Source: DAOVXM01 sp963746255 (GTDB lineage: Bacteria; Chloroflexota; Anaerolineae; Anaerolineales; UBA4823). Taken from it: a DNA stretch of 64,000 nucleotides. The notes beneath the pieces are model-generated. The model was not told the origin of the DNA, made no database searches, and saw only the letters and a list, made by a program, of their open reading frames with translations. The stretch's first letter is position 1, and each line of letters opens with the position of its first letter. The position numbers and the translations under genes are program-made. Location: the NCBI GenBank assembly GCA_963746255.1, contig CAVVAJ010000007.1:930001-994000 (forward strand). The letters are read 5' to 3'. This document shows positions 8,984 to 17,538 of the stretch, in pieces.

Positions 8984-10474
8984 TCATTTCGTTTGCCGGC
9001 GGGTGATGAATGCCAGGGCGACGAAGAAAAGCAATCCGATGGGAGCCAACCATTCAAGCCAGCGCCCATACGCAGTGTAGATCGTCGCCACGTGCTTCAC
9101 AGGAACCTGGGCGACCAGCGTGCGATCTGTCGCGCCGAAGAAGTCTGTTTGTGCCAGAACTCGGCCGTACGCATCAACGGCTATCGACAATCCTGTGTGG
9201 GTTTGTCGCACGAGGGACATGCCGTTCTCGATGGCCCGGAACACGGCCATCTGACTGTGGACCGGGTCGATCGCCAACCAGTCTGAACTGGGAACCAGCA
9301 TCAGACCGGTACCGTTCCGTCCACTCTGTTGGATGACGGCAGGATAGTCCATGTCCCAGCAGATCACGCCCGAAAGCACGCCGAAGGGTGTGGCCACGGT
9401 TTGCAGGATTCCGTCGCCGACTCTGCTGGGTTCCATAATGGCGCCGCCGTACTTGTAGTGCTCGATCACAATTGCTCCAGTCGGATCGATCAGCAAGAGC
9501 TTGTTCTCAAGCCGCTGCCCCGTCTCGGGGTCATAGATGCCGAAAGGAACGGTCAGGTAGATCCCATTCTGGCGGGCAACCGCCTGGGCCTGGGCGATGT
9601 AGGAATCTTCGTCCGAGGGCGTCGTCGTGCCTGATATCTCGGGCCAGACGATCACCCTGGCGCCTGCCTGAGCCTCGCGGGTGGTCTCATTAAAATAGGC
9701 ATCCCAGAGGGACTGCAACTCTTGTCGGACAGCCGGAGATTCAATATCCGGATCCGACGTCTCCCAGACCCGCTCGAACAAGGTTTCAAGCGACCGGGCG
9801 GTGATCCCGGCCACCCGGACGGTTTCCTCGGTTTCACTGGTGGGCGCCAGATTCAGCCGTAGATAGCCAAAGATGAAAACGACGGCGAGAACCGCTCCAA
9901 AGGCCCCCAGTCCCCGGAGAACCTCAGCGCTGCGCCCCCCCTTCTCCCAGGCCCAATTGGCGACCGAAGCAAACCATCCCATCAGGAAGGTGATCCCGAT
10001 CATTCCGGTGACGGAGGCGAGTTGCATGAGCGGTAGAACCCCGTACTGGGTGAAGCCCGTCGCACCCCAGGTGCCTAACGGGTTAGTATGAATGAAAAGG
10101 AATTCAAGGGTCGTCGCCGCTAGCGGATATATGAACGTGCTTGAGAAGCCCTTGAGTCGCGGGCTCATGAGCCGGTCGGCGAGATAGGGCAGACTCCACA
10201 GGAATCCGAAGCCGACAGCGAGGAAGGGCACCATCAACTGCGGTAGCCCTCCTAGCCAAACGCTGATAAACCCGATGGTCGTCGCCAGGATACTGGCAGC
10301 GAGGACGAGGGGGTAGCCACGCCAGGCCTTGTGATCGCGCGCGTAGCGCATGACGAGCACCGGCCCGATCCAGGCGGCCAGCGGCGCCAACCAGCTTCCC
10401 ATCGAGAACCCCCATAACAGGCTCCCGGCTAACAGCATCAAGATAGGTAGGGTTTTGTTCGAATTGGTGTTCAT
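8984..10474 (-). CDS. Apolipoprotein N-acyltransferase-like membrane amidohydrolase
   Basis: A 496-residue protein with six or more N-terminal membrane helices (to about 205), a periplasm-facing carbon-nitrogen hydrolase domain (220-460) and a final helix, the layout of Lnt. The nitrilase triad can be placed as Glu279 (VWPE), Lys341 (HYKYGG) and Cys372 (GVICWDMDYP). Lnt adds a third acyl chain to lipoproteins, and several lipoproteins are encoded nearby. The lysine region differs from proteobacterial Lnt, so a related acyl or amide transfer is possible. Driven by regulon block copy 3. Confidence 0.7.
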   Translation of the reverse strand: MNTNSNKTLPILMLLAGSLLWGFSMGSWLAPLAAWIGPVLVMRYARDHKAWRGYPLVLAASILATTIGFISVWLGGLPQLMVPFLAVGFGFLWSLPYLADRLMSPRLKGFSSTFIYPLAATTLEFLFIHTNPLGTWGATGFTQYGVLPLMQLASVTGMIGITFLMGWFASVANWAWEKGGRSAEVLRGLGAFGAVLAVVFIFGYLRLNLAPTSETEETVRVAGITARSLETLFERVWETSDPDIESPAVRQELQSLWDAYFNETTREAQAGARVIVWPEISGTTTPSDEDSYIAQAQAVARQNGIYLTVPFGIYDPETGQRLENKLLLIDPTGAIVIEHYKYGGAIMEPSRVGDGILQTVATPFGVLSGVICWDMDYPAVIQQSGRNGTGLMLVPSSDWLAIDPVHSQMAVFRAIENGMSLVRQTHTGLSIAVDAYGRVLAQTDFFGATDRTLVAQVPVKHVATIYTAYGRWLEWLAPIGLLFFVALAFITRRQTK

Positions 10475-10527
10475 TTTTTACTCCTTTGGCTATGTCTTAT
10501 CCTTGGCGAATAACTTATCTATTTAAT

Positions 10528-10619
10528 ATTCTATAAAGTATGAGGTACCCTGTAACCTGTCTCTATGGACATTTTGCACCTGTCTCTTTTAATCAAACTA
10601 CCTGTCCATTCGGACAGGT
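10528..10619 (-). promoter_or_regulatory. Regulon promoter/operator block, copy 3 (Lnt-like gene)
   Basis: Minus-strand order: palindrome with half-sites ACCTGTCC and GGACAGGT (10600-10619), then 44 bases holding two GAGACAGGT half-sites, then -35 TTACAG (10550-10555), 16 bases, -10 TAGAAT (10528-10533). It differs from copies 1, 2 and 4 by one inserted 23-bp half-site module (ACAGGT-N5-AATGTCC). Confidence 0.8.
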
Positions 10620-10660
10620 AGTGCACTGGACACACAAAACTCTAGGGAGAAATCTATACG

Positions 10661-11677
10661 CTACTCGCCTTTTTCAAACAAGTTATCGAAGGTTTCGATC
10701 TGTAAGCCAGTACGTTCGACAAAAAGGCGATAAACTCGTCTGTGAGCCTCCATGCTGGCACGCATCGCTTCTACAGCCTGCGCATTCATCCCCATGCGTT
10801 GCGCACCTTGTGTCAGTGAAACTGCCACACCCAGCAAACGCCGCGCACAGGCAGTGGCTTCGAAGACCTCGATTTGCTCGACCGGAGCCCCTGTATGGCT
10901 TTGATAGCCCCTTAAAATCTGGTCACGCAACCCCGGCCTACCGTGTGCATACGTCAACACAAGTGTCCAGGCGAGATCGAAGCGAGAATCCGTGACATCG
11001 AAAGCGGTCCAATCGATGACCATCGCTCGGTTATCAGTTTTGATCAGAACGTTTCCCGGATGAAAGTCCTGGTGCACGGCCGATGGGTGGGTGCAGGTAA
11101 ACAGCGTGCGGCGGGCTGCCACCCAATCTAAAAACGGGGCTGCATTAACTTCAGGGAAATTTTTCAATTCCCTGCGCGCACCATCCAGCCAGTGATCGAT
11201 GAAGAAAAATGGATCATCGCTTGGCAGGCTGTCATCGAACTTTTTCCAATCCAACTCATGCAATTGTACGAATAACCGGCAGAATTGATCGATGAGTTGC
11301 TCTTGCTTTTCCGCAGAAGCGGTGTCGAGCAAGTGCCACATCACTTCGCCTTGGATGTAATTCATGATGATAAATGGGCTGTTCACAGGAGAATGTTCGT
11401 TTTCTAACAGGAAAACCTGCGGTACAGGATAGCCAGCAGTAAACAAATTTTTCATGCTGGTGAATTCCCGCGCCGCCTTTTCCTGGCTACCCTCACCCGA
11501 ATAGATGCGCCACACCCAGTTTGCGCGTGTTCGTGGTACCCCGTATTCAACGGAGAGGATGTAATTGTCACTTTCCCAACCGTCGCGTAGTTTGTCGAGT
11601 CGAGTAATGGATAGCGCTGGCTTGTCGCTAAACTTTGCCTGTAGATATGGCTCCAGGATTTGTACCTGTTCGTTCAT
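10661..11677 (-). CDS. Aminoglycoside phosphotransferase-family protein (intact paralogue)
   Basis: A 338-residue kinase-fold protein of the APH/choline kinase group. The catalytic loop is VHQDFHPGNV (Asp204, Asn209) and the metal-binding IDW follows at 221-223. The N-lobe is present with GWESDNYILSVEYG. The position usually held by the ATP-binding lysine appears as Arg57 (WVWRIYS), which is unusual but common in divergent family members. The substrate could be an antibiotic, a sugar or an amino alcohol; genome context gives no answer. A dead copy lies at 3952-4935. Confidence 0.8.
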   Translation of the reverse strand: MNEQVQILEPYLQAKFSDKPALSITRLDKLRDGWESDNYILSVEYGVPRTRANWVWRIYSGEGSQEKAAREFTSMKNLFTAGYPVPQVFLLENEHSPVNSPFIIMNYIQGEVMWHLLDTASAEKQEQLIDQFCRLFVQLHELDWKKFDDSLPSDDPFFFIDHWLDGARRELKNFPEVNAAPFLDWVAARRTLFTCTHPSAVHQDFHPGNVLIKTDNRAMVIDWTAFDVTDSRFDLAWTLVLTYAHGRPGLRDQILRGYQSHTGAPVEQIEVFEATACARRLLGVAVSLTQGAQRMGMNAQAVEAMRASMEAHRRVYRLFVERTGLQIETFDNLFEKGE

Positions 11678-11770
11678 GGTTTATCCTTTCTGGTTTTTGG
11701 TAGCGAAAAAACTATCGGTGGAAGACCGAAACTCCAGAAAGCGGCAAATCAAGCGATATACCAGACATGC

Positions 11771-12160
11771 TCACCCTCGCATGATCTTGGCGATTAAATC
11801 CGGGAACGCATCGATGTTCAGCGGCTTGGCAATCGCGCCGTCAAAACCGCCGCTCTTCAGGAGCGATACTTCTTCATTTGTCACGCTGGCGGTGAGGGCA
11901 ATCACCTTGCTGCATTTGAACTGCGGGTCTCCTCGCAGCATGGACAACAATTCAACCCCGTCATAAGGTTTCATTTGAATGTCCAACAGAAAGATATCTG
12001 GCACAACACCGAGTCCCTTAACCTGCTGCACAAAATCAGCGCGGCTTTGCAGAACATACAGAGTCGGCAGTCCCATTACTCTTTCGACCACCATTTTCAT
12101 TACGAGGATGCTGGCCTCGTCGTCTTCCACGTAAACCAGAACGGGTTGTTGACAATTCAT
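11771..12160 (-). CDS. Single-domain response regulator (receiver only)
   Basis: A 129-residue CheY-like receiver domain. The acidic pocket is Glu12-Asp13-Asp14, the phospho-acceptor is Asp60 (FLLDIQM), with Thr90 and Lys112 (AKPLN) completing the active site. It has no output domain. The AAAGGAG ribosome site and a gap of only 13 bases after the stop of the kinase gene make it the last gene of the kinase operon, so it is probably its phosphorylation partner. Confidence 0.9.
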   Translation of the reverse strand: MNCQQPVLVYVEDDEASILVMKMVVERVMGLPTLYVLQSRADFVQQVKGLGVVPDIFLLDIQMKPYDGVELLSMLRGDPQFKCSKVIALTASVTNEEVSLLKSGGFDGAIAKPLNIDAFPDLIAKIMRG

Positions 12161-12173
12161 GGTGCAATCTCCT

Positions 12174-14153
12174 TTATTGCGTCATTGGCGGGCGGAAGGG
12201 CAGGGTAAAGAAGAACGTCGTCCCTTCGCCGATTTTGCTCTCCACCCACAAGTCACCGCCGTGCGCCTGGACCAGGCTGCGCGAGATGGGCAGGCCCAAC
12301 CCGGTGCCTTGCGTATGTTTAATGTCATCGGTCGCCTGGACAAAAGGCTCAAAGATGCGGGCCTGCATTTCCTGGGGGATGCCAGGACCTGTATCCATCA
12401 CGGCAAAGATGAATTCTTCCCCCTTCTTTTTCACGCTCAGGGTGATGCTGCCCTGCTCGGTGAATTTGATGGCGTTGGAAAGCAGGTTCAACAGCACCTG
12501 GCGGATGCGCCGCCGGTCACAGGCAGTCAGCGGCAGGTTATGATCAATATCCTGAATGAATCGTATGGGCTGCTCCAGCGTAGGCATTTTGTTTTTGCAG
12601 CAGAGGCTCAGCCATGTCAACCACCGCTTTGATCTCATCATTCAGGTTCACATCCTCCTCAATGTACAGGCTCAATTTGCCCGCCTGTATTTTGCTGATA
12701 TCCAGCACATCGTTGATCAGCTGCAGCAGGTGCCTGGAACTGCTCAGGGAAGTATTCAACATGGTCAGCTGTTCTTCCGTCACCGGTCCGGCAACACCCA
12801 TGGCGATCAGTTGGGTGAAATTGATAATGGCATTGAGCGGCGTGCGCAAGTTCGTGGCTCATGCTGGCCAGGAACTGGCTCTTCATCAGGTCGGTGCGCT
12901 CCAATTCCTGCGCCACGTGTTCCTGCTGGCGGTATAGCTGCGCATTCCGCACCGCAATGGCGATCTGTTCGGCAGCGTGGAGAAGATTTGCGCTTCACTC
13001 TCCTGGAAGCGCCCCACAGTCTCAGACTGCAGGTCAAGCACGCCGACAAGTTCATCGCTCACCAACATCGGGAATGCCGCTTCCGCCCGCGTGTCCGGCA
13101 GGCGCGGATTGGAGAAGTGAATGGTGGATTTCTCAGTATCATTGATGATTTCGGCCTTGCGTTCACGGGCCACCTGCGCCACCAGACTCGGGCGGGCGCT
13201 GATGGGAAAGGATTTTGCTTCCGACTTCATCAACGCGCCTTCCCTGCCTGTGCCAGCCTCCAGCAAAAGTTCTTCGGTCTGCTGATCATATAAATACAGA
13301 GAGACATAGTACAGATTGAATCCCTGCCGCGTTTTCTCCACCAATTCCGGCAGGAGAACATCCATACTCCAGCACGCGCGTGATCTGGCGCGATACATCC
13401 GAGGCAATGGCCAGGTCGCGGGTGCGTTCTTCGACTTTGCTTTCCAGGTTGGTATATCAGGTCGCGCAGGCGGGCTGTCATGTTGCTCAGGCTGTTTGCC
13501 AGCACCGCGATCTCACCTTCAAGATCGGTCTGATCTATGGTGGCATCCAGGTTTCCTGAACCGACTTGATCGGCAAAGTTTGCCAGCTGCCGTAAGGGGT
13601 TGATCACCGCCAGGATGGCTACCCCGCTGACAATGGATGTGATCAGCAGGATGACGGAAAGCTGCAAGAAAATGGATCTTGAAAGGGAATTCAGGGTGTT
13701 TTGAATAGCCTGGTTATCTTTGACGATGACCATCACTGAATTTTGACCCGGGATGGCTGCATAGCCGATGATCTGGCCGGCGTCGGTGTTGTCAAGGCTC
13801 CCGCTTTCGCTGGAGAAGAAGGTACCCAGGATCTCGTCGGTGAAGTCATTTCCAGCAGAAGTGCCGATCTTCTGGCGGTCGGTATGGGCCAGATACGTGC
13901 CGTCCGTTCCAAGGATGAAGGCGACCTCTTCACTGCCTTCATAAATTTGGGTGTGCTGCTCGAAAGCATCCGGATGGTAGGCGCTCTCCGCGGCATGCAG
14001 GCGCGCCTCCTTGACGGCTGCCTGTAATTCGACATCCAGGACCGTCTGGTTTACCTGCCTCTGAACGAAGATGATCACGGTGCCGAGCGGGATCAGCGCC
14101 AGCAAGAGGAACCAGGCCAGCATTCTCCAGATGATTGAGTTTTTCATTTGCAT
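12174..14153 (-). pseudogene. Membrane histidine kinase interrupted by five frameshifts
   Basis: Reading through the frames restores a full sensor kinase of about 660 residues: membrane helix, extracellular sensing domain, second helix, HAMP, GAF-like domain (LVGVLDLQSETVG), coiled coil, H-box SMSHELRTPLNAI, N-box NLLSNAIKF, DTGPGI, and GTGLGL. Changes of frame fall near 13455, 13365, 12975, 12850 and 12590. No in-frame stop is seen in any restored segment, and every catalytic box is intact. Either the decay is very recent or the sequence has local errors. The gene follows two membrane proteins and precedes the receiver protein in one operon. Confidence 0.8.
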
Positions 14154-14168
14154 AGAGCACCTTTTTTC

Positions 14169-14774
14169 CTATTCGTCTGGAATTTTACCGATTTGATCCG
14201 GCGCTTGCTTCGGCTCATACCACTGCGGGCGGCGGTAGCGCTCGGGAAGAGCCAGCAGGGCAAGCGAGGTGATGATAGTCACTAGAATGAATTCCAGACG
14301 CACACTTCTGAAGTAGCCAACAAAGGAAGCTCCCAATCCAGGAACGGCGATATTATGCAGGAGTACAGATAAGGCGACACCCACAAGGTAGTAAATGCCC
14401 AGGATCAGGAACCAGCCAGCCAGTAATAGCGGCATTTTGATACGCTGGTAGATGAACCGGTAGCCGAGCGCAACTAACAACATTGCCACAATATGGGCAA
14501 TATAATTGCCCACCAAAAAATAAACGTCCTGCGGCGCAGGATACACACCTCTGATCAAGTAAAAATAACCGCTGATATCCAATCCAAGTTCTGTGATCAG
14601 CAAGCCGATTGGGCCAAATAGCGCAGCCGAGATGACGTTAAATATTTCCCAGGGAGCCAGGATCAGATCCTCGGAGACTTGAATGGTTAAACTTGCTACA
14701 GTAGTCAGGTAAGAAATGGCTCCAAAGCTGAGGCCTCCGATGATGGGGATCCAGATCGTATTTTTTACTTGCAT
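14169..14774 (-). CDS. Multi-pass membrane protein, paralogue of its upstream neighbour
   Basis: A 201-residue protein with about five hydrophobic helices, resembling the S-component-like or sensor membrane modules of the ECF/QueT type in general layout only. It ends ALPERYRRPQWYEPKQAPD, matched by ALPARYTRPLWYEPKQKPD in the next gene. It overlaps the upstream gene by 10 bases, so translation is coupled, and it lies 16 bases before the kinase start. Function unknown; a shared sensory or transport role with the kinase is plausible. Confidence 0.7.
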   Translation of the reverse strand: MQVKNTIWIPIIGGLSFGAISYLTTVASLTIQVSEDLILAPWEIFNVISAALFGPIGLLITELGLDISGYFYLIRGVYPAPQDVYFLVGNYIAHIVAMLLVALGYRFIYQRIKMPLLLAGWFLILGIYYLVGVALSVLLHNIAVPGLGASFVGYFRSVRLEFILVTIITSLALLALPERYRRPQWYEPKQAPDQIGKIPDE

Positions 14775-15406
14775 TGAGCACCCTCTTTCATTCCGTCTTG
14801 AATTTCACGGCTTCGATCTGGCTTTTGCTTCGGCTCATACCACAGCGGGCGAGTATATCGCGCTGGCAGTGCGATAAAGACTAGGGAAGTAATAATGATA
14901 TCGAAGATCGCCTGATGAAGATAGGTACCAAAAGTGTAAAGGACAGCGGGCAGGATGTCAGAGGTAGGATCCCCTAATAATAAATATTGTGGAATTACCG
15001 AAGATGGAATACTGATGAAATAATAGGCAATAATGATTCCAGCCCAAGTCAGTAAGCGGGCCGGCATTTTGACGTACTCGAAGATCAAACGATAGGCAAA
15101 ACCAACTAGAGCCAGAGTTGTTCCCAGTGCTAACAGGTTTGACCAAAAGATAGCTGGGATGGTGATAATTTCTTTCATATCAGGCGTACCAAACAAGGCT
15201 GAAATGATCACAAAGACCGCCGGCGCGGTGGCACCTGCCAGTGGACCGCCCAAGGCAGCTGCGACCAAGAAAAGGGTCACATAGAAACCGATCGAATTAT
15301 CGGTGATACCCGTCGTGAGGAATGAGAGGCCTGTGACTGTTGCTATGCCAGCCAGTAGCCCAAATACTATGCCAAGTACAAGGGGCTGCCAAATCGTCTT
15401 TTTCAT
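14765..15406 (-). CDS. Multi-pass membrane protein, first gene of the kinase operon
   Basis: A protein of about 213 residues with five or six helices, starting MKKTIWQPLVLGIVFG. The start at 15406 is chosen because AGGAG lies 8 bases upstream; the longer frame to 15472 runs into untranslated leader. The C-terminal cytoplasmic tail shares the pattern LPxRYxRPxWYEPKQxPD with the following gene. The promoter is regulon block copy 4. Not assigned to a named family with confidence. Confidence 0.7.
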   Translation of the reverse strand: MKKTIWQPLVLGIVFGLLAGIATVTGLSFLTTGITDNSIGFYVTLFLVAAALGGPLAGATAPAVFVIISALFGTPDMKEIITIPAIFWSNLLALGTTLALVGFAYRLIFEYVKMPARLLTWAGIIIAYYFISIPSSVIPQYLLLGDPTSDILPAVLYTFGTYLHQAIFDIIITSLVFIALPARYTRPLWYEPKQKPDRSREIQDGMKEGAQCK

Positions 15407-15495
15407 GTTTGTATCTCCTAGTGCCCATGCCCTATCCTCGGCGGATGGGGTACAGGCTGGCAGGCGATGCACTTATACGAACTTGCCTATGCCAT

Positions 15496-15564
15496 ATTCT
15501 ATATAGTTAGAGGCAGCCTGTCACCTGTCTCTTTATTTAAAAATACCTGTCCATTTGGGCAGGT
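15496..15564 (-). promoter_or_regulatory. Regulon promoter/operator block, copy 4 (membrane-protein/kinase operon)
   Basis: Minus-strand order: palindrome with one substitution, ACCTGCCC-N4-GGACAGGT (15545-15564), 21 bases with GAGACAGGT, -35 TGACAG (15518-15523), 16 bases, -10 TAGAAT (15496-15501). It should drive the four-gene unit ending with the receiver protein at 11771. Confidence 0.8.
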
Positions 15565-15607
15565 ATTTCCCTTAATTGAAATTATGGATCGACCTCTATT
15601 AGATTAA

Positions 15608-16074
15608 TCATTTGACTTGCAGCGCCACCCGGTGACTTATATACGTGAACACACTGCCCAGGGTCATGTAGATCAAGATTGTCGTCCCCAGGCTGATAGC
15701 GGTATTCTCCGGTAAGATCGTCAATGCCTGTTCAGGTCTTAAGGGGAAAGTCGGCGTGCCCAACAAACCGCACAGATACCAGGCCGCTATGAAGCAAAAG
15801 ACTTGTCCTGCCATGCCATAATCCGCGCCGATCGCCTCCAGCAGCGCCCCAACCGGCGCTGCTAATTGCCGGACGAAAAAGAAGGCTGTTCCGGGTAGGC
15901 CTTCAAGCCCTGTTTGCCGGATGGTTGGGACGACCCACCACGATGACAGCTAGCCCATTAGCACCATATAAAGCGCGCCAACTCCAAAAATAAACCAAAC
16001 TGCTTTTATGAGGTTGTCCTCTCGCTGGATATCCCTGCCATTGTTCCAAGAGTATCCGATTGATCCCTTGACAT
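15608..16074 (-). pseudogene. Broken membrane protein gene
   Basis: Minus-strand pieces encode a small polytopic membrane protein with helices near KAVWFIFGVGALYMVL, GQVFCFIAAWYLCGLL and ISLGTTILIYMTLGSVF. An ATG at 16074 opens a frame that stops after 22 codons. A shift of frame gives the first helix and then an in-frame TAG (about 15951). The rest runs open to the stop at 15608. Two lesions make it inactive. No family recognised. Confidence 0.45.
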
Positions 16075-16235
16075 GATATTCACTCCTTTATTGTAAGCTT
16101 ATCCTGATCACGAAGGCTGCCAATCGTTGTTGGCGTCAATTTTCTATGGCAGGAAATCTCGACCGTAGAGGCAGCGATGGTTAGTTCGGGCAAATCCTTT
16201 ATTAAAGAACAAAGTTTGTTACACTATCGCCAGAC

Positions 16236-16577
16236 CTATTCTTCGCGCAGGAAGAATGCCTTCACCAAGACGATAACCCCAATTCCAATCAGTACCATCG
16301 GGCCGACCAATGACCAGGGAATTTCGGCTTTCTGAATGATCCAGATGAAGATGGGAATGGCGCAGAAAAACGCCAGTGTGCCAATGCCCCGAGCAATCTT
16401 GCCCCGGAAAACCAACTCTGCACCGCCGGAAAGCCCAATAGCGAACATGATGCCGGGCCACCACCAACCGGTAAACAGCAGCACACCCAGACTTATGAGG
16501 AAAATTCCTCCGGAGATGGCACTAGCCGTCCGCTGCTTTTCTTTGTCGACGTCCTTCGAATGCGTTTCGGTTGTCAT
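16236..16577 (-). CDS. Small membrane protein with LiaF/LiaI-like transmembrane region
   Basis: A 113-residue protein with four predicted helices arranged as two pairs (SGGIFLISLGVLLF, WWPGIMFAIGLSG, TLAFFCAIPIFIWII, GPMVLIGIGVIVLV). The repeated GxxLLxG-W-WWP pattern resembles the N-terminal membrane region of LiaF-type envelope-stress proteins. It follows the GIN-domain lipoprotein by 62 bases with AAAGGAG before its ATG, so the two form an operon under regulon block copy 5. Family members of this kind often accompany GIN/DUF2807 proteins. Confidence 0.6.
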   Translation of the reverse strand: MTTETHSKDVDKEKQRTASAISGGIFLISLGVLLFTGWWWPGIMFAIGLSGGAELVFRGKIARGIGTLAFFCAIPIFIWIIQKAEIPWSLVGPMVLIGIGVIVLVKAFFLREE

Positions 16578-16639
16578 TTCATTCTCCTTTTATAAATTCC
16601 AAAGCCCGCTTCCAAAGAAGTGGGCTCAGAGTACGATAT

Positions 16640-17368
16640 TTATTTCTCGCCCAGGCTATTGATTTTTCCGGAACCACTATCAGAGGTATTGATCGATGGC
16701 CGGCCGTAGTAATTGACAGAGCCGCTACCGCTGATGTTTGAATCCAGTGTTTCAGTTGCACAAACAGTCGCATTACCCGAACCGCTGACGCTCACCTTGA
16801 CCGATTCGCTGCACAGATCGCCGGCCAGATATTTGCCTGAGCCGCTAATAGATACATCTTGAGCGGCCGCGTTGCCGGTCAGGTCGATTTCACCAGAACC
16901 GCTGATATGGGCTTTCACCTCGCCGGCCGTAAGGTCAGCAATCTGAACGTCTCCGGAGCCGCTGATTGCCGCATCCAGTCGGCTGGTCTCTATCATATCT
17001 GCTTCAATGTCACCTGAACCAGATATGGTCAGGCCGCTGAGATCGTCAACGCCCACGTAAAAAATGAGCCGACTGGTTGATATTATGTTGACCCCCTCTC
17101 CGAAACCGAGTTTGAGCGTCCCGCCTTCTACTTCTGCTTTGATATATTCCATGACATTATCGTCAGTCTCAATGGATAGGGACTCACTACCGCCCTGAGT
17201 TATTATCACTTCACCCGACCCGCTCAAGGAAATGCTATCAAAATTGCTGACTTGCCTCGTCTCGGTGATCAGATCACCTGAGCCCTTTATGATGCTGGCA
17301 TTGCACGCCGTAACTGTGAGAATCGCCACAAGCAGTAGCAGAACCAATAGTAATCTCTTTTTGCACAT
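16640..17368 (-). CDS. GIN-domain (DUF2807) lipoprotein
   Basis: A 242-residue lipoprotein. The signal peptide ends TVTAC with Cys22 as lipid anchor. The mature part is a right-handed beta-solenoid of the head-GIN type: SGSG occurs about eight times, at near-regular 18 to 20 residue steps (LSGSGEVII, ISGSGDIEA, ISGSGDVQI and so on). The function of this family is unknown; members are usually cell-surface and linked to envelope stress systems. GGAGG precedes the start. Driven by regulon block copy 5. Confidence 0.85.
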   Translation of the reverse strand: MCKKRLLLVLLLLVAILTVTACNASIIKGSGDLITETRQVSNFDSISLSGSGEVIITQGGSESLSIETDDNVMEYIKAEVEGGTLKLGFGEGVNIISTSRLIFYVGVDDLSGLTISGSGDIEADMIETSRLDAAISGSGDVQIADLTAGEVKAHISGSGEIDLTGNAAAQDVSISGSGKYLAGDLCSESVKVSVSGSGNATVCATETLDSNISGSGSVNYYGRPSINTSDSGSGKINSLGEK

Positions 17369-17422
17369 GTTATATCCTCCAATTTGTATGATGTTGAACT
17401 AAAACGAACTTAACTATGGAAT

Positions 17423-17514
17423 ATTTTATAGATTTAAAGTCACCCTGTCACCTGTCTCTTTGGACATTTCCCACCTGTCTTTATTACAGGAAATACCTGT
17501 CCATTTGGACAGGT
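17423..17514 (-). promoter_or_regulatory. Regulon promoter/operator block, copy 5 (GIN lipoprotein operon)
   Basis: Minus-strand order: palindrome ACCTGTCC-N4-GGACAGGT (17495-17514), 44 bases with two GACAGGT half-sites, -35 TGACAG (17445-17450), 16 bases, -10 TAAAAT (17423-17428). Same extended form as copy 3. It lies directly downstream of the NarL-type regulator gene. Confidence 0.8.
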
Positions 17515-17538
17515 ATTTAATGCGAGATTGCATTAAAC

